NCBI GenBank assembly: GCA_011087645.1
Contig: JAALLF010000002.1
Coordinates: forward strand, 62,001-126,000
Source: Alphaproteobacteria bacterium
GTDB lineage: Bacteria > Pseudomonadota > Alphaproteobacteria > UBA6615
Direction of reading: 5' to 3'
DNA: 64,000 nt
Positions 9,265 to 21,212 of the stretch are shown one piece after another; the first letter of the stretch is position 1, and each line of letters starts with the position of its first letter. Under the pieces are notes generated by a model, which was given only the letters and a program-made list of their open reading frames with translations, was not told the origin of the DNA and did not search any database. Both the position numbers and the translations under genes were made by a program.

Positions 9265-10092
9265 TTAGTGGGCCGTGGAAATTCGCTGACCGGATTTGGA
9301 ATTCAGGAATAAGCAGGCCAATTTCGCCGCCCATGCGGCCAGTCTCGCGTGGGGTTTCAACCCGACGGCTTGGAATATCAGCTTGATACCTCGCTCCACA
9401 TGGTGTGGGCGATAGAAGCCGTAGGCGCGCGACATATAGGCGCGCACGCATTTTTTGCGGTCATAGGGCTCGCCGGTATTATTGGCGGCGTAATAGGCAT
9501 AAGCCAATTCATCGTCTTCGCTTTCGCTGATCCGGCTAATGCCGACTAGGATACGCCGGATCACGCCCAGGCGTTCAATTTCGCGATAGCGCGCCATGTG
9601 GGTGTAGAACAGCTTGTAATGGCGGATCTCGTCGCGGGCGATATTGCGGCAAATTTCGCGCAACACCGGTTCTTCGGTGGCTTCGCGCAAGGCGGTGTAA
9701 TAGGACGACGTGCCAACCTCGACCATGCAGCGCGCCACCAACTCGCCGCAGCGCGAGCCGCGCACGGACTGGTCTGACGTCGTGGGCAGGGTGATTTTGG
9801 CGGAAAAATCCTCGAAGCGCTGCTCGAAATCGAAATCGGGGTCGGCCAACTTGGCCCAGCGGGCGAGCGCCTTGCCGTGCTGCACCTCTTCCGCGGCCCA
9901 GCGGTACGCCGACTGTTGAAATTCCGGATCGTCGTGAAAAACGCCGGAGAGATAGTCGCCGTAAATGCCGCCATTATGCTCAACCAGCGCGGCGCCTTTG
10001 ACGATTTTCAGCATTTCGGGATCAACCCTCGATGCATCGAAGCTATCCCAGGGTATATCGTCGAGTGTCCAGTGTTTCGGTTGGTTCGTCAT
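9265..10092 (-). CDS. Ferritin-like di-iron domain protein
   Basis: 275 residues, soluble. Carboxylate/histidine pairs typical of four-helix di-iron proteins are visible: EEVQHGKALARW (ExxH), a central EVGTSSYYTALRE helix, and ARDEIRHYKLFYTHM (ExxH). This suggests a rubrerythrin/fatty-acid-desaturase-like oxygen- or peroxide-activating site. The substrate is unknown. The start at 10092 (MTNQPKHWTLDD) has GGGAGG eight bases upstream, and a strong sigma-70-type promoter is seen at 10160-10188. The C-terminus is basic and hydrophobic. It is transcribed separately from the atp operon behind it. Confidence 0.8.
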   Translation of the reverse strand: MTNQPKHWTLDDIPWDSFDASRVDPEMLKIVKGAALVEHNGGIYGDYLSGVFHDDPEFQQSAYRWAAEEVQHGKALARWAKLADPDFDFEQRFEDFSAKITLPTTSDQSVRGSRCGELVARCMVEVGTSSYYTALREATEEPVLREICRNIARDEIRHYKLFYTHMARYREIERLGVIRRILVGISRISESEDDELAYAYYAANNTGEPYDRKKCVRAYMSRAYGFYRPHHVERGIKLIFQAVGLKPHARLAAWAAKLACLFLNSKSGQRISTAH

Positions 10093-10159
10093 CGAAGCCT
10101 CCCGCTTGCCCGTCCATCGCAACGGTGATTCTACCGTCCCCCGAATCACGTAAGGCGAA

Positions 10160-10188
10160 ATTGTAGCGCCGCCAGCCAAGGCGGTCAA
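10160..10188 (-). promoter_or_regulatory. Housekeeping promoter for the ferritin-like gene
   Basis: On the minus strand TTGACC (10188-10183), a 17-base spacer and TACAAT (10165-10160) make a near-consensus sigma-70 promoter. It lies about 70 bases upstream of the ferritin-like start codon. This is one of the clearest promoters in the window. Confidence 0.7.
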
Positions 10189-10289
10189 AGCGCACTAGCC
10201 CCGGTTTGTGGGTAAATTAACTATAATTGTGTTGAACGCGGATGTGGCGGCGGGGCCGCGAATCCTCGTCGGAAGGCGCCTAACCAGCC

Positions 10290-10709
10290 CTATTGGTAGA
10301 CCGGCGCGTCAATTGCGGCGAGTTTGGCGCGGGCTGTCGTCGCCCGGGTTTCCGCCGCTTTTTGCTCACCCGGGTCGTCGGTGCCACCAAGATCCTCGAC
10401 CGCATTCTGCAGGTCGGTTTCGACTTCCGCACGGTCGATATCATCAACCACCAGCGCTTCTTCGGCGAGGACGGTGCAGCGGCTGCCGGTTACTTCGGCG
10501 AAGCCGCCGGCGACAAATATTCGTGAACTGACCGCGCCGCTGGCAAAAACGTGGATCACCCCCGGGCGAACCGTCGAAATCATCGGCGAATGGCCCGGCA
10601 AAACGCCGAAATCGCCTTCGCCGCCGGGCACCACGACCATCTCAACATCTTCGGAGAGAAGAAGTTGCTCGGGCGAGACAAGCTCGAACTGAACTGCGGT
10701 GTCAGCCAC
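10290..10709 (-). CDS. atpC: F1-ATP synthase subunit epsilon
   Basis: 139 residues; the N-terminal beta-sandwich shows QFELVSPEQLLLSEDVEMV and GDFGVLPGHSPMISTVRPG, the standard AtpC signature. A shorter helical C-terminal domain (about 90-139) follows; it regulates ATPase activity in this subunit. It is last in atpHAGDC, 11 bases after atpD. No clear intrinsic terminator was found in the roughly 200 bases behind it. Confidence 0.97.
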   Translation of the reverse strand: MADTAVQFELVSPEQLLLSEDVEMVVVPGGEGDFGVLPGHSPMISTVRPGVIHVFASGAVSSRIFVAGGFAEVTGSRCTVLAEEALVVDDIDRAEVETDLQNAVEDLGGTDDPGEQKAAETRATTARAKLAAIDAPVYQ

Positions 10710-10720
10710 GGATCTGATCC

Positions 10721-12166
<1,446 letters not shown>

Positions 12167-12181
12167 TTATTCCGGTGTTGG

Positions 12182-13087
12182 CTAAAGCGCCTCGGCGCCG
12201 GAAATAATTTCAATCAATTCCTTGGTGATGAAGGCTTGTCGAGTCCGGTTGTAGTTGATCGTCAACTGATCGATCAGATCACCGGCGTTACGTGTCGCGT
12301 TGTCCATCGCCGCCATCCGCGCGCCCTGTTCGGAGGCAAAGGATTCGAGCATGGCCCGAAACACCTGGACCGACAGGTTGCGCGGTAGCAGTTCGGTAAG
12401 GATTTCGTTTTCGTCGGGCTCGTAGTCATAAGCCACGTTCGGGCCATCGCTTTCAGCCGCTTCATCGTCATGATCGCCGTCTTCGGCGGCGCCTTGGGAA
12501 AACGGGATCAACTGCAGCGGCGTGACGATTTGCGACAAGGCCGATTCGAAGCGGTTATAGACGATTGTACAGACGTCGAACTCGCCGTCGTCGAACATGG
12601 TCGCGACCCGGCTGGCGATCGCCGCCGCGGTCTCGAATTTGGGCGCCGGCTTTGCGGTGTCCTCGATCGTGTCGATGATCATGCTGCCGAATTCGGCCCT
12701 TAATAAACCAAGCCCCTTGCGGCCGACAATCAGCAATTTGACCTGCTTGCCGTCATCGACGAGACGACGGACCTGTTGGCGGGTCCAGCGGCCGATATTG
12801 GTGTTGAAGCCGCCGCACAACCCGCGATCGGTGGTCATGATCACCAGTAGATGAACGTCGTCCTTGCCGGTGCCGGCCAGCAGGGGCGGTGCGGAGGAAA
12901 CGTCGCTGACGCTGGCGGCGACCGAACCGAGCATGCGCTCCATGCGTTCGGCGTAGGGCCGCGAGGCTTCGGCCTGTTCCTGGGCGCGGCGCAGCTTGGC
13001 GGCGGCCACCATCTTCATCGCCGAAGTGATGCGCTGGGTCGATTTTACCGAGGTAATACGGACCCTGAGGTCTTTGAGGCTTGGCAT
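12182..13087 (-). CDS. atpG: F1-ATP synthase subunit gamma
   Basis: The rotor shaft of F1, 301 residues. The N-terminal coiled-coil helix [20 protein letters not shown] and the C-terminal helix with [18 protein letters not shown] are the two family hallmarks. Residues about 200-217 form a very acidic stretch ([14 protein letters not shown]) that is absent from E. coli gamma; comparable short insertions occur in other alphaproteobacteria. It follows atpA by 38 bases. Confidence 0.98.
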   Translation of the reverse strand: MPSLKDLRVRITSVKSTQRITSAMKMVAAAKLRRAQEQAEASRPYAERMERMLGSVAASVSDVSSAPPLLAGTGKDDVHLLVIMTTDRGLCGGFNTNIGRWTRQQVRRLVDDGKQVKLLIVGRKGLGLLRAEFGSMIIDTIEDTAKPAPKFETAAAIASRVATMFDDGEFDVCTIVYNRFESALSQIVTPLQLIPFSQGAAEDGDHDDEAAESDGPNVAYDYEPDENEILTELLPRNLSVQVFRAMLESFASEQGARMAAMDNATRNAGDLIDQLTINYNRTRQAFITKELIEIISGAEAL

Positions 13088-13125
13088 ATTAAGTGACGCC
13101 CGCTAATCCGGTTCTCTGATTGCCT

Positions 13126-14655
13126 TTAAGCGAACGCTTTGACGAACGCGGAAACGATTTCGCCTAAACGGCCATCGATTTCTTCGTTCAAGTCGCCGGT
13201 ATCGCGGATCGACGCCAAAATATCAGCGTGATTGCCGCGAATATGATCAAGCAGTTGGGACTCGAAGCGGTTGATGTCGGCGATGTTAACCTCATCGAGA
13301 TGGCCCCGCACACCGGCATAGATCGCTACCACCTGTTCTTCGACAGGCATCGGCGAATATTGCGGCTGTTTGAGCAACTCGGTCAGTCGGGCGCCCCGCG
13401 CCAGCAAGCGTTGGGTGACCTGATCGAGATCGGAGGCGAACTGCGAGAAGGCCTCCATCTCGCGGAACTGGGCCAATTCCAGCTTAATCGTGCCGGCGAC
13501 CTTTTTCATCGCCTTCGACTGGGCGGCGGAGCCGACGCGGCTAACCGACAGGCCGACGTTAATGGCCGGCCGGACGCCCTTATAGAACAGATCGGTTTCC
13601 AAGAAGATCTGGCCGTCGGTGATCGAGATGACGTTGGTTGGAATATAGGCCGACACGTCGTTGGCCTGAGTTTCGATGACCGGTAGCGCGGTTAGCGAGC
13701 CCGAGCCATTATCGGCGTTCATCTTAGCGGCCCGCTCGAGCAGGCGCGAATGGACGTAGAAAACGTCGCCGGGATAGGCTTCGCGTCCCGGCGGACGGCG
13801 GAGCAGCAAGGACATTTGACGGTAGGCTGTGGCCTGCTTCGACAAATCGTCATAGATGATGACGGCGTGCATGCCGTTGTCGCGGAAATACTCACCGATC
13901 GCGCAGCCGACATAAGGCGCGAGGAATTGCAGCGGCGCCGGTTCGGACGCCGATGCGGCGACCACGACCGTGTAGTCCATGGCGCCGGTGTCTTGCAGGG
14001 TCTTGACCACCTGCGCCACGGTCGAGCGCTTCTGGCCGATCGCCACATAGATGCAGTACAGCTTCTTCGACTCGTCGCCCGAATCGTTGATCGCCTTTTG
14101 ATTAAGGATAGTGTCGATGGCGACGGCGGTTTTACCGGTTTGCCGGTCGCCAATAATCAATTCGCGCTGGCCGCGGCCGACCGGGACCAGGGAATCCAGC
14201 GCCTTGAGGCCGGTTTGCATGGGCTCGGACACCGATTCGCGCGGGATAATGCCCGGCGCCTTCACTTCGACCAGGCGACGCTCGGTGGTTTCGACCGGGC
14301 CGCTACCATCGATCGGATTGCCTAGTGCGTCGATCACCCGGCCTAGCAGTGCCTTGCCGACCGGCACGTCGACGATATCGCCGGTGCGCTTGACTGTGTC
14401 GCCTTCCTTGATGTCCCGGTCGTCGCCGAAAATAACGATACCGACATTGTCGGTTTCCAGGTTCAGGGTCATGCCCTTAATGCCGCCAGGAAATTCGACC
14501 ATTTCGCCGGCCTGAACATTGTCGAGCCCGTAAACGCGCGCAACACCGTCACCCACCGACAACACTTGGCCGATTTCGGAAACGTCGGATCCTGCATCGA
14601 AATTAGCGATCTGATCTTTAAGGATCGCCGAAATTTCCGCGGCACGAATTTCCAT
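13126..14655 (-). CDS. atpA: F1-ATP synthase subunit alpha
   Basis: The regulatory nucleotide-binding subunit of F1, 509 residues. P-loop [16 protein letters not shown] is near residue 170, with [33 protein letters not shown] and the arginine-finger region [12 protein letters not shown] downstream. It overlaps atpH by one base (start at 14655), consistent with coupled translation in atpHAGDC. Confidence 0.99.
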   Translation of the reverse strand: MEIRAAEISAILKDQIANFDAGSDVSEIGQVLSVGDGVARVYGLDNVQAGEMVEFPGGIKGMTLNLETDNVGIVIFGDDRDIKEGDTVKRTGDIVDVPVGKALLGRVIDALGNPIDGSGPVETTERRLVEVKAPGIIPRESVSEPMQTGLKALDSLVPVGRGQRELIIGDRQTGKTAVAIDTILNQKAINDSGDESKKLYCIYVAIGQKRSTVAQVVKTLQDTGAMDYTVVVAASASEPAPLQFLAPYVGCAIGEYFRDNGMHAVIIYDDLSKQATAYRQMSLLLRRPPGREAYPGDVFYVHSRLLERAAKMNADNGSGSLTALPVIETQANDVSAYIPTNVISITDGQIFLETDLFYKGVRPAINVGLSVSRVGSAAQSKAMKKVAGTIKLELAQFREMEAFSQFASDLDQVTQRLLARGARLTELLKQPQYSPMPVEEQVVAIYAGVRGHLDEVNIADINRFESQLLDHIRGNHADILASIRDTGDLNEEIDGRLGEIVSAFVKAFA

Positions 14656-15215
14656 TACTGAGCCCCTTTCATGGCCAACTGCAGGCGCTGCAGTTTTGAT
14701 TTAAGCGACGCATCGATCATGCGCGAGCCGACCCGGACAACCAGGCCGCCAATGAGCGAAGGATCGAGTTTGGCGTCGACGGTCACTTTGCTGCCGAGCG
14801 CGGAGCGCAGGGCGTTGGTGACCGATTCCAATTGCGATTGTTTGAGCGGTTGCGCCGAGGTGACCTCGGCGGTGATTTCGCCACGGCGGTGGGCCAGCTC
14901 GGCGAGAAAAGCGTCGATGGTGGCCGGTAACACGGCCAGCCGGTTGTTGCGCGCGATCACCGCGATAAACCGGCGGGTCAGATCGGCGGCACCGGCTTGC
15001 GCCAGAACGGCTTCGATCGCCGCCGCTTTGGCGTCCGCATCGATCAGCGGTGAACGGATCAGCGTTTGCAGATCGGCGCTTTCGCGCAGCATCTCTTGCA
15101 GGCTTTTGAGATCGGCCGCGGTCTCGTCGAGGACCTTCGCCTCGTCGGCCAACTCATAAACAGCCGAGGCGTAACGCTCGGCGATTACGCTGACTACGTT
15201 TGATTGCGTCGCCAC
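14655..15215 (-). CDS. atpH: F1-ATP synthase subunit delta
   Basis: First gene of the F1 operon, 186 residues. The N-terminal six-helix domain begins [24 protein letters not shown], and the C-terminal part has [18 protein letters not shown] and [20 protein letters not shown], all typical of AtpH/OSCP. It connects the F1 head to the peripheral stalk. As usual in alphaproteobacteria, the F0 genes are elsewhere. Confidence 0.98.
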   Translation of the reverse strand: MATQSNVVSVIAERYASAVYELADEAKVLDETAADLKSLQEMLRESADLQTLIRSPLIDADAKAAAIEAVLAQAGAADLTRRFIAVIARNNRLAVLPATIDAFLAELAHRRGEITAEVTSAQPLKQSQLESVTNALRSALGSKVTVDAKLDPSLIGGLVVRVGSRMIDASLKSKLQRLQLAMKGAQ

Positions 15216-15259
15216 TTTTGGCGGCCCCCCGGTGAAATTCGGAAATGCCTCTAAGGAAT

Positions 15260-15294
15260 TTTATAACCCTTTGATTTCTTTGTGAAATAAAGGG
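15260..15294 (-). promoter_or_regulatory. atp operon leader: inverted repeat and -10-like box
   Basis: An imperfect inverted repeat at 15267-15294 (CCCTTT...ATTTC ... GAAAT..AAAGGG) lies 50-80 bases upstream of atpH. On the minus strand it is directly followed by TATAAA (15265-15260), a possible -10 box. Whether this is a promoter with an operator or a leader hairpin cannot be decided. The rest of the 299-base gap to the divergent hydrolase gene holds only the hairpin described next. Confidence 0.35.
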
Positions 15295-15378
15295 GCCCTC
15301 GTCAACTAAACTGTAGCCGCCGGAGAGGCAGGCGCTTGGTAGCACACGCTATTGGCGGTGGCAAGTTTGTGGCTTGCG

Positions 15379-15399
15379 AAAAAGCGCAGAAATCTGCGC
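15379..15399 (-). terminator. Orphan intrinsic terminator, minus strand
   Basis: GCGCAG (15384-15389) and CTGCGC (15394-15399) form a perfect stem with an AAAT loop; read on the minus strand it is followed by five T residues (15383-15379). No annotated minus-strand gene ends here. It could stop antisense transcription from the hydrolase region before the atp promoter, or end a short unannotated RNA. Confidence 0.4.
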
Positions 15400-15514
15400 C
15401 TTTGATCCGCGTGCCGGTGGCGACATTTCGCCGCGCTCGATTGGCTGCCCTAGACCCCCTTTTGTCGGCGCGCATTCATGGACACCCGATTGCCGCGACA
15501 ATAAACTCCGGCGC

Positions 15515-16399
15515 ATGACCGAACCCGCCTCCCAAGCCACCCTCGACGCCTTGCTGGCCCGCTGCCGTGAAGTCCGAACGCCGTGCGGCGACGGTCATTT
15601 GATGTGGCGTGTGTGGGGCGCTGACACGCCGGATCGTCCGGCCGTTGTGCTGTTGCATGGCGGCTTCGGCGCCTGGAACCATTGGGTGCGCACGATCCCC
15701 AGCCTGGAGCCCCATTACCGGGTGATCGCGCCCGATCTGCCGGGCTGCGGCGACTCCGCCGATCCGCCCCAGCCTTACGATGCCGCCAGCTTGGCGAGCT
15801 TGCTGTCGGGCGGGCTGGACGTTCTGGTTGCCGATGACGCGGCATTCGACCTGGTGTCGTTTTCCTTCGGCGGTGTGCTGTCCGGTCTGATTGCACGCGC
15901 CCAGGCGCGGCGCATTCGCAGCCTGACCCTCGTCGGCACGCCGATCCTGGGGCTGACCACCACCGGCCCGGCCAACCAATTGGTCCGGGTGCCGCCTGAA
16001 TTGTCGCCAGAGGAGGCCGCGCCGCTTTACCGGGGAAACCTGCAGAAGCTGATGGTCCGCGACCCGGCGGCGGTGGACGATCTGGCCATGACCCTGCACG
16101 CAGCCAACATGACGAAGACCCGCCTGCGCTCGCGCAGTATCGCGCGAACCTTTGTCACGGCGGGGAGCCTGCACGATCTACCGTGCCGTCTGAGCTGCAT
16201 CTTCGGTGATGGCGATGTTACCCTGCACCCGGATCTGGCGAGCATCCGTGCCCATGTGGCCGAAATTCACCCGGGGGCGGGTTTCCATGTCATCCCCGAT
16301 GCCGGTCACTGGGTGCAATATGAGGCGTCGCAAACATTCAACGCGCTGCTCTTGGATATGCTCGCGGAGGCGTCCGAGAAAGTATCGGCGGCGGATTGA
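15515..16399 (+). CDS. Alpha/beta hydrolase
   Basis: 294 residues. The oxyanion-hole segment VVLLHGGFGAWNHWVRTIPSL is near residue 40, the nucleophile elbow is FSFGGVLSG (Ser in the central position, about residue 112) and the catalytic histidine is in DAGHWVQYEAS near the C-terminus. This is the standard single-domain alpha/beta hydrolase fold; the substrate is unknown. Start ATG 15515 (MTEPASQ) fits the family better than a longer frame from 15374. It is convergent with priA, 16 bases apart. Confidence 0.87.
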   Translation: MTEPASQATLDALLARCREVRTPCGDGHLMWRVWGADTPDRPAVVLLHGGFGAWNHWVRTIPSLEPHYRVIAPDLPGCGDSADPPQPYDAASLASLLSGGLDVLVADDAAFDLVSFSFGGVLSGLIARAQARRIRSLTLVGTPILGLTTTGPANQLVRVPPELSPEEAAPLYRGNLQKLMVRDPAAVDDLAMTLHAANMTKTRLRSRSIARTFVTAGSLHDLPCRLSCIFGDGDVTLHPDLASIRAHVAEIHPGAGFHVIPDAGHWVQYEASQTFNALLLDMLAEASEKVSAAD

Positions 16400-16415
16400 G
16401 CGGGGCGTTGGGGGT

Positions 16416-18644
16416 CTACAGAAAATTATAAGGATCGATGTCGACGCGCACCCGCGCGCGGGCCGGCACTTTGATTTGGCTCAGCCAGTCGCGCAGCAGC
16501 GGTTGCACCGGCTGGTCGCGGCCGGTTTTCAGCAATAGCCGGCGGCGGTGCTGGCCGCGCAGCATGGCGAGTGGCGCCGGCGCCGGGCCGAGCACTTGAA
16601 TGTCGGCGCCGGTCGGTGCGCTGCGGGCCAGCGCGGCGGCGAGCCCGTCGGCGGCGGCGCCGTCGCGGCTTGAGATGATGATCGCGGCGAGCCGGCCATA
16701 GGGCGGCCAGCCGCCGGCGGCGCGGCTGTCTTCTTCCAACTGCATGAAGGCTTCCCGGTCGCCGCTGATCATCGCTTGCATCACCGGGTGCTCGGGTTGG
16801 TGGGTCTGCACGATCACCCGTCCGGGCTTTTCGGCGCGGCCGGCGCGGCCGGCGACCTGGTGGAGCACTTGATAAGTGCGTTCGCTGGCGCGCAGATCGC
16901 CGCCGCTCAAGCCCATATCCGCGTCGACGATGCCGACCAGGGTGAGGTGCGGGAAGTGATGGCCCTTGGCGACCATCTGGGTGCCGATCAATATATCGAT
17001 CTCGCGCGCTTCTATGGTGCGCACCATCTCCATCGCGGCTTCCGGTCCGCGCATTGTGTCGCTGGTCATCACGCCGAGGCGCGCTTCGGGGACGATGGCC
17101 TGCACCTCTTCGGCGATGCGTTCGACCCCGGGGCCGCAGACCGCTAGGGAGTCCTCGGCCTCGCAGTGGGGACAGGCCTTGGGCACCGGGGCGTTATAGC
17201 CGCAATGGTGGCATTGTAATTGCCGGCGAAAACGGTGCTCGACCAGCCAGGCGCTGCAACTGGGGCATTCGAAACGGTGGCCGCAGGTGCGGCACAAGGT
17301 CAGCGGGGCGTAGCCGCGCCGGTTCAAGAACAGCAGGGTCTGTTCGCCAGCGGCGAGATTTTCGGTTAGCGCCTGACGCAGCGCTGGGGCCAGAAACTCG
17401 TCGGCCTTGAGCCCGCTGTCGCGCATGTCGACCGCTTCGACCAATGGCGGCTTGGCGACGCCAAATCGTTGCGGCAGCTCCAGCCGGTCATAGCGCTGAC
17501 GGGCGACGTTTACACGGGTCTCCAGCGACGGCGTCGCTGTGGCCAAAATAACCGGACAGCCGATCAGCTGGGCTCGCACAATAGCCATGTCGCGGGCATG
17601 GTAGGAAACGCCGTCAGCCTGTTTATAGGCCGCCTCATGCTCCTCATCGACGATCACTACGCCCAACGCGTCGAAGGGCAGGAACAAGGCCGAGCGCGCG
17701 CCAACCACGACCCGCGCTTCGCCGGTCGCCACTGCGCGCCAAGCCAACCGCCGCTTTGATTGGCTGAGATCGGAATGCCAGACCACCGGCGCGGTGCCGA
17801 AGCGCCGGTCGAACCGGTCGAACCATTGCGGCGTGAGTGCGATTTCCGGCAGCAGAACCAGCGCTTGACGACCCCGCCGCAAGGCCGCCGCGATGGCCTC
17901 GAAATAGACTTCCGTCTTACCCGAGCCGGTGACCCCGTCGAGCAAGGTGACGGCGAAACCTTCAGCGTCGACTTGGTGGCATAGGGACTGAGCCGCGTCC
18001 TGCTGCTCGTCCGAAAGATCCACCGCAGGATGGTCAGGGTCGGGCGGTGCGAAGGTGGCGCCGGGCGGCAAGTCCAGGGCGCTAATCGCGCCCGCCGCCG
18101 CCAGACCCTTAACGACGCTGGCGCCGACCCCGGCCTCGCGGGTCAAATCCGGCATGGTGCGGGGTGGACCCGCGGCGAGGACGCCGAGTACCCGTTTGCG
18201 CGCCGGGGTGATTCGCAGTCCAGGCGGCATGTTGAGCGGGTCGTCCACTGCTGAATAGGTGCGCACTGGCTTGGGCGGGGTCAGCGCCTCGCGCGCGTTC
18301 ATCGCCATGCGCAGCACCGCGCCCGGTGGTGACAGCGAGTAGGCAGCGACCCAATCGACGAACTTGCGCAAGCTCTCGGGCAGGGGCGGGGCGTCCAAGC
18401 GGGCGGCGACCGGCTTGATCTTGGCGTCGTCGACATCGCCGGTCGCATCACCCCACACCACGCCAACCACTTCGCGCGAGCCCAGAGGTACGGCAACGAA
18501 ATCGCCGTCACCCACGACAAGATCGTCGTCGACCCGGTAATCGTAGGCGCCGGCAAGCGGCAACGGTAGCAGCACGCTGAGCCGTTTTGAACTGGTCGCG
18601 CCGCTCCCCAGCAGGGGGGCGGCAGTGGCGTCGGGGGTATCCAT
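16416..18644 (-). CDS. priA: Primosomal protein N' (replication restart helicase)
   Basis: PriA recognises abandoned replication forks and reloads the replisome. The 742-residue protein has an N-terminal fork-binding domain ([14 protein letters not shown]), Walker [36 protein letters not shown], and the two zinc sites [16 protein letters not shown] and [18 protein letters not shown], followed by the helicase motif [18 protein letters not shown]. Complete. The divergent neighbour is the aldolase gene at 18768. Confidence 0.98.
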   Translation of the reverse strand: MDTPDATAAPLLGSGATSSKRLSVLLPLPLAGAYDYRVDDDLVVGDGDFVAVPLGSREVVGVVWGDATGDVDDAKIKPVAARLDAPPLPESLRKFVDWVAAYSLSPPGAVLRMAMNAREALTPPKPVRTYSAVDDPLNMPPGLRITPARKRVLGVLAAGPPRTMPDLTREAGVGASVVKGLAAAGAISALDLPPGATFAPPDPDHPAVDLSDEQQDAAQSLCHQVDAEGFAVTLLDGVTGSGKTEVYFEAIAAALRRGRQALVLLPEIALTPQWFDRFDRRFGTAPVVWHSDLSQSKRRLAWRAVATGEARVVVGARSALFLPFDALGVVIVDEEHEAAYKQADGVSYHARDMAIVRAQLIGCPVILATATPSLETRVNVARQRYDRLELPQRFGVAKPPLVEAVDMRDSGLKADEFLAPALRQALTENLAAGEQTLLFLNRRGYAPLTLCRTCGHRFECPSCSAWLVEHRFRRQLQCHHCGYNAPVPKACPHCEAEDSLAVCGPGVERIAEEVQAIVPEARLGVMTSDTMRGPEAAMEMVRTIEAREIDILIGTQMVAKGHHFPHLTLVGIVDADMGLSGGDLRASERTYQVLHQVAGRAGRAEKPGRVIVQTHQPEHPVMQAMISGDREAFMQLEEDSRAAGGWPPYGRLAAIIISSRDGAAADGLAAALARSAPTGADIQVLGPAPAPLAMLRGQHRRRLLLKTGRDQPVQPLLRDWLSQIKVPARARVRVDIDPYNFL

Positions 18645-18767
18645 CGGCTACACTCTATTCGCCGACTCGGTAATGGCCAACGGCAGCGTTGGGGGCGAGC
18701 ACATAACGCCGCAATTGGTGGTAAGCGAACCGGCTTTTTTGAACTAAAGCTCAATAGGATTACAGGG

Positions 18768-19457
18768 ATGAAGTTTTTCATCGATACCGCCGACCTCGAC
18801 GAAATTCGAGAACTCGCCGACACTGGATTGCTCGACGGTGTGACCACTAACCCGTCGCTGATCGCCAAATCGGGCGGCAATATTCTCGACGTCATCGCCG
18901 AGATTTGCGCCATCGTTCCCGGGCCGGTCAGCGCCGAGGTGACTGGCACCGAAACCGACATGATGCTTGCCGAGGCTGAGGTGCTCGCCGCCATCGCGCC
19001 GAACGTGACCATCAAAGTGCCGCTGACCCCGGCCGGCCTGAAGGCCTGCAAGGTCTTGCGCGACCAGGGTACCATGGTCAATGTCACCTTATGTTTCTCG
19101 GCGGCGCAGGCGTTGCTCGCCGCCAAAGTCGGCGCCAGCTTCATCTCGCCCTTCGTTGGTCGGATCGACGATATCGGCGGCAACGGCATAGATTTGATCG
19201 ACGAGATCGTCGACATCTACAGCCAGTATCCGGCGATCGAGACCGAAATTCTGGTGGCGTCGATCCGCAGTCCCGGTCACGTCATCGAGGCGGCGAAAAT
19301 GGGCGCCCATGTGGCGACGGTGCCGCCCAATGTGTTGCGCCAACTGTTTGCCCATCCGTTGACCGACAAGGGCCTGGCGGCCTTTCTCGGCGATTGGGAA
19401 AAGACCGGCCAGTCGATCCTCGAGCAAGCCAAGACCCGCGCCAAGGCTGCGGAATAA
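18768..19457 (+). CDS. fsa: Fructose-6-phosphate aldolase / short transaldolase
   Basis: 229 residues, a single TIM barrel of the small transaldolase family. Start [16 protein letters not shown] and [14 protein letters not shown] are hallmarks; the Schiff-base lysine lies in [13 protein letters not shown] (about residue 86), followed by [23 protein letters not shown]. The family contains both fructose-6-phosphate aldolases and true transaldolases, and sequence reading alone does not separate them. In alphaproteobacteria it usually sits between priA and DUF484-xerC, as here. Confidence 0.92.
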   Translation: MKFFIDTADLDEIRELADTGLLDGVTTNPSLIAKSGGNILDVIAEICAIVPGPVSAEVTGTETDMMLAEAEVLAAIAPNVTIKVPLTPAGLKACKVLRDQGTMVNVTLCFSAAQALLAAKVGASFISPFVGRIDDIGGNGIDLIDEIVDIYSQYPAIETEILVASIRSPGHVIEAAKMGAHVATVPPNVLRQLFAHPLTDKGLAAFLGDWEKTGQSILEQAKTRAKAAE

Positions 19458-19477
19458 TTTAGGGAAAGCGCGGTCAG

Positions 19478-20209
19478 GTGAGTCAAAAAGCAACCAAACC
19501 GGGCGCGCCGGAGCCCACCGATCCCACCGCCAAACAGGTGGCGGCGTATCTGAGCGCTCACCCCGATTTTCTGCTCCGTCACCCCAATCTGCTGGCCATC
19601 ATGGAAGCGCCAACGCGCGAGTTTCCCGAGGCCGACGCGGATGGCGGCGAGGTCATCGATTTACAGCACGCCATGGTCGGGCGTCTGCGCACCGAGCTGG
19701 TGCGTAGCGCCAAACAGCATGGCGATCTGATCGATGCTGGGCGCAGCAATCAGCGCAGCCAGGCGCGCATCCACGCTACGGTGCTGCGGCTATTGTCGGC
19801 CCGTTCCCTGGACCATTTGCTGGAATTGATGGCGACCGATTTGGTCGGCCTGCTGGATATCGACGCGGTGGCGCTATGTCTGGAGACCGATAGCGTCGCG
19901 CCGGCGACATCGCATGGTATCCGCATCCTGCCCGATGGCACCATCGCCAAGGTGGTGGGCAGCGAGCGTGATGTCACCCTGCGCGACAATGTGCCGGGTG
20001 ACCGGCGGATCTTCGGTGAAGGCGCCGGGCTGGTGCGCTCCGACGCGCTGCTGCGCCTGGTGGTGCGCGAAGACGGGCCGGCGGCGCTGCTGGCGCTGGG
20101 CAGCCGCGACGCGCGCCGCTTCCACCCGGGCCAAGGCACCGAGTTGCTGGCGTTTCTCGCCCATGTCATGGAGCACAGCATCTGCACATGGCTGGATCTG
20201 CCGCGCTAA
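19478..20209 (+). CDS. DUF484 (GAF-like) protein
   Basis: 243 residues. The N-terminal motif VAAYLSAHPDFLLRHPNLL is the family signature; a helical stretch (about 65-105) and a GAF-like domain (about 110-240) follow. In gammaproteobacteria DUF484 (YigA-like) proteins also lie directly before xerC; the function is unknown. It starts at GTG 19478 and its last 22 bases overlap the xerC start, so the pair is translationally coupled. Confidence 0.88.
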   Translation: MSQKATKPGAPEPTDPTAKQVAAYLSAHPDFLLRHPNLLAIMEAPTREFPEADADGGEVIDLQHAMVGRLRTELVRSAKQHGDLIDAGRSNQRSQARIHATVLRLLSARSLDHLLELMATDLVGLLDIDAVALCLETDSVAPATSHGIRILPDGTIAKVVGSERDVTLRDNVPGDRRIFGEGAGLVRSDALLRLVVREDGPAALLALGSRDARRFHPGQGTELLAFLAHVMEHSICTWLDLPR

Positions 20210-21180
20210 AGACCGACGAACCTGTGCTGGCGGTTGCCGAGCCCGCGCTGCGCCGCGCGGTCGACCAGTGGTACGACCAACTTTCCGCCGAACGCCGTGC
20301 GTCGCCCCATACACTGGCGGCCTATCTACGCGATCTTGGCGCCTTCCTCGATTTCCTGACCTTTCACCTTGGCGGTCCGCCGAAGTTGAGGGATTTGGAA
20401 TCGCTCAAGTCGGGCGATTTCCGCGCCTGGTTGGCCCACCGCACCCAGTCCGGCCTGGCCCGCAGTTCCACCGCCCGGGCGCTTTCGGTGGTGCGCGGTT
20501 TCTACCGATTCCTTGATCGCGAGGCGCTGGCCCACAATGCGGCGATCGGCGCTGTGCGCAGCCCGCGGCGCACCCGCACCGTCCCCAAGGCCTTGGCGGT
20601 GGCGGAAATGAGCGACTTGCTCGACAGCGCCGGCGCACCAGAGCGCGAGACGTCGGAACCCTGGGTGGCGGCGCGCGATGTCGCCGTGCTGACCCTGCTC
20701 TACGGCTGCGGGTTGCGCATCTCCGAAGCGCTCGGCCTCAACCGCCGCGACGCGCCGGCAATCAGAGGGGCCGGCGGCAGCCTGACCGTCGACGGCAAGG
20801 GCGGCAAGCAGCGCCGGGTGCCGGTGTTGCCCATCGTGGTCGAGGCCGTCGAAGCCTATATCGCCGCCTGCCCCTATACGTTAGCGCCGGACGGGCCCTT
20901 GTTCGTCGGCGTGCGCGGCGCGCGGCTCAATCCGCGCATCGTCCAGGGCCGCCTGCAGACCCTGCGCGCCCAACTGGGTCTGCCGAAAGAGGCGACGCCC
21001 CACGCGCTGCGCCATTCCTTCGCCACCCATCTGTTGGGGGCCGGCGGCGATCTGCGCGCCATTCAGGAACTGCTCGGCCACGCGTCGCTTTCGACTACCC
21101 AGCGCTATACCGATGTCGACGCCGAGCGCCTGCTCGACGTCTATTCGCGCGCCCATCCGAGGGCGGCGGGCGACTCTTAG
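20188..21180 (+). CDS. xerC: Tyrosine recombinase XerC
   Basis: XerC with XerD resolves chromosome dimers at dif during division. 330 residues: SAM-like DNA-binding domain (about 20-110) and catalytic domain with Arg177 (CGLRISEAL), His272 and Arg275 (HALRHSFATHL), His298 (GHASLSTTQRY) and the nucleophile Tyr307. All catalytic residues are present. The genome context (DUF484, no phage genes, no att-like tRNA) argues for housekeeping XerC, not a prophage integrase. Confidence 0.95.
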   Translation: MAGSAALKTDEPVLAVAEPALRRAVDQWYDQLSAERRASPHTLAAYLRDLGAFLDFLTFHLGGPPKLRDLESLKSGDFRAWLAHRTQSGLARSSTARALSVVRGFYRFLDREALAHNAAIGAVRSPRRTRTVPKALAVAEMSDLLDSAGAPERETSEPWVAARDVAVLTLLYGCGLRISEALGLNRRDAPAIRGAGGSLTVDGKGGKQRRVPVLPIVVEAVEAYIAACPYTLAPDGPLFVGVRGARLNPRIVQGRLQTLRAQLGLPKEATPHALRHSFATHLLGAGGDLRAIQELLGHASLSTTQRYTDVDAERLLDVYSRAHPRAAGDS

Positions 21181-21212
21181 TTATCGCTATTTAGCTGCGG
21201 TCGGTTGGAAAC

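Noticed and set aside
20188..21180. xerC as a prophage integrase
   Set aside because: The neighbours are DUF484 and priA-type housekeeping genes, with no phage genes and no tRNA attachment site; the conserved DUF484-xerC coupling fits chromosomal XerC.
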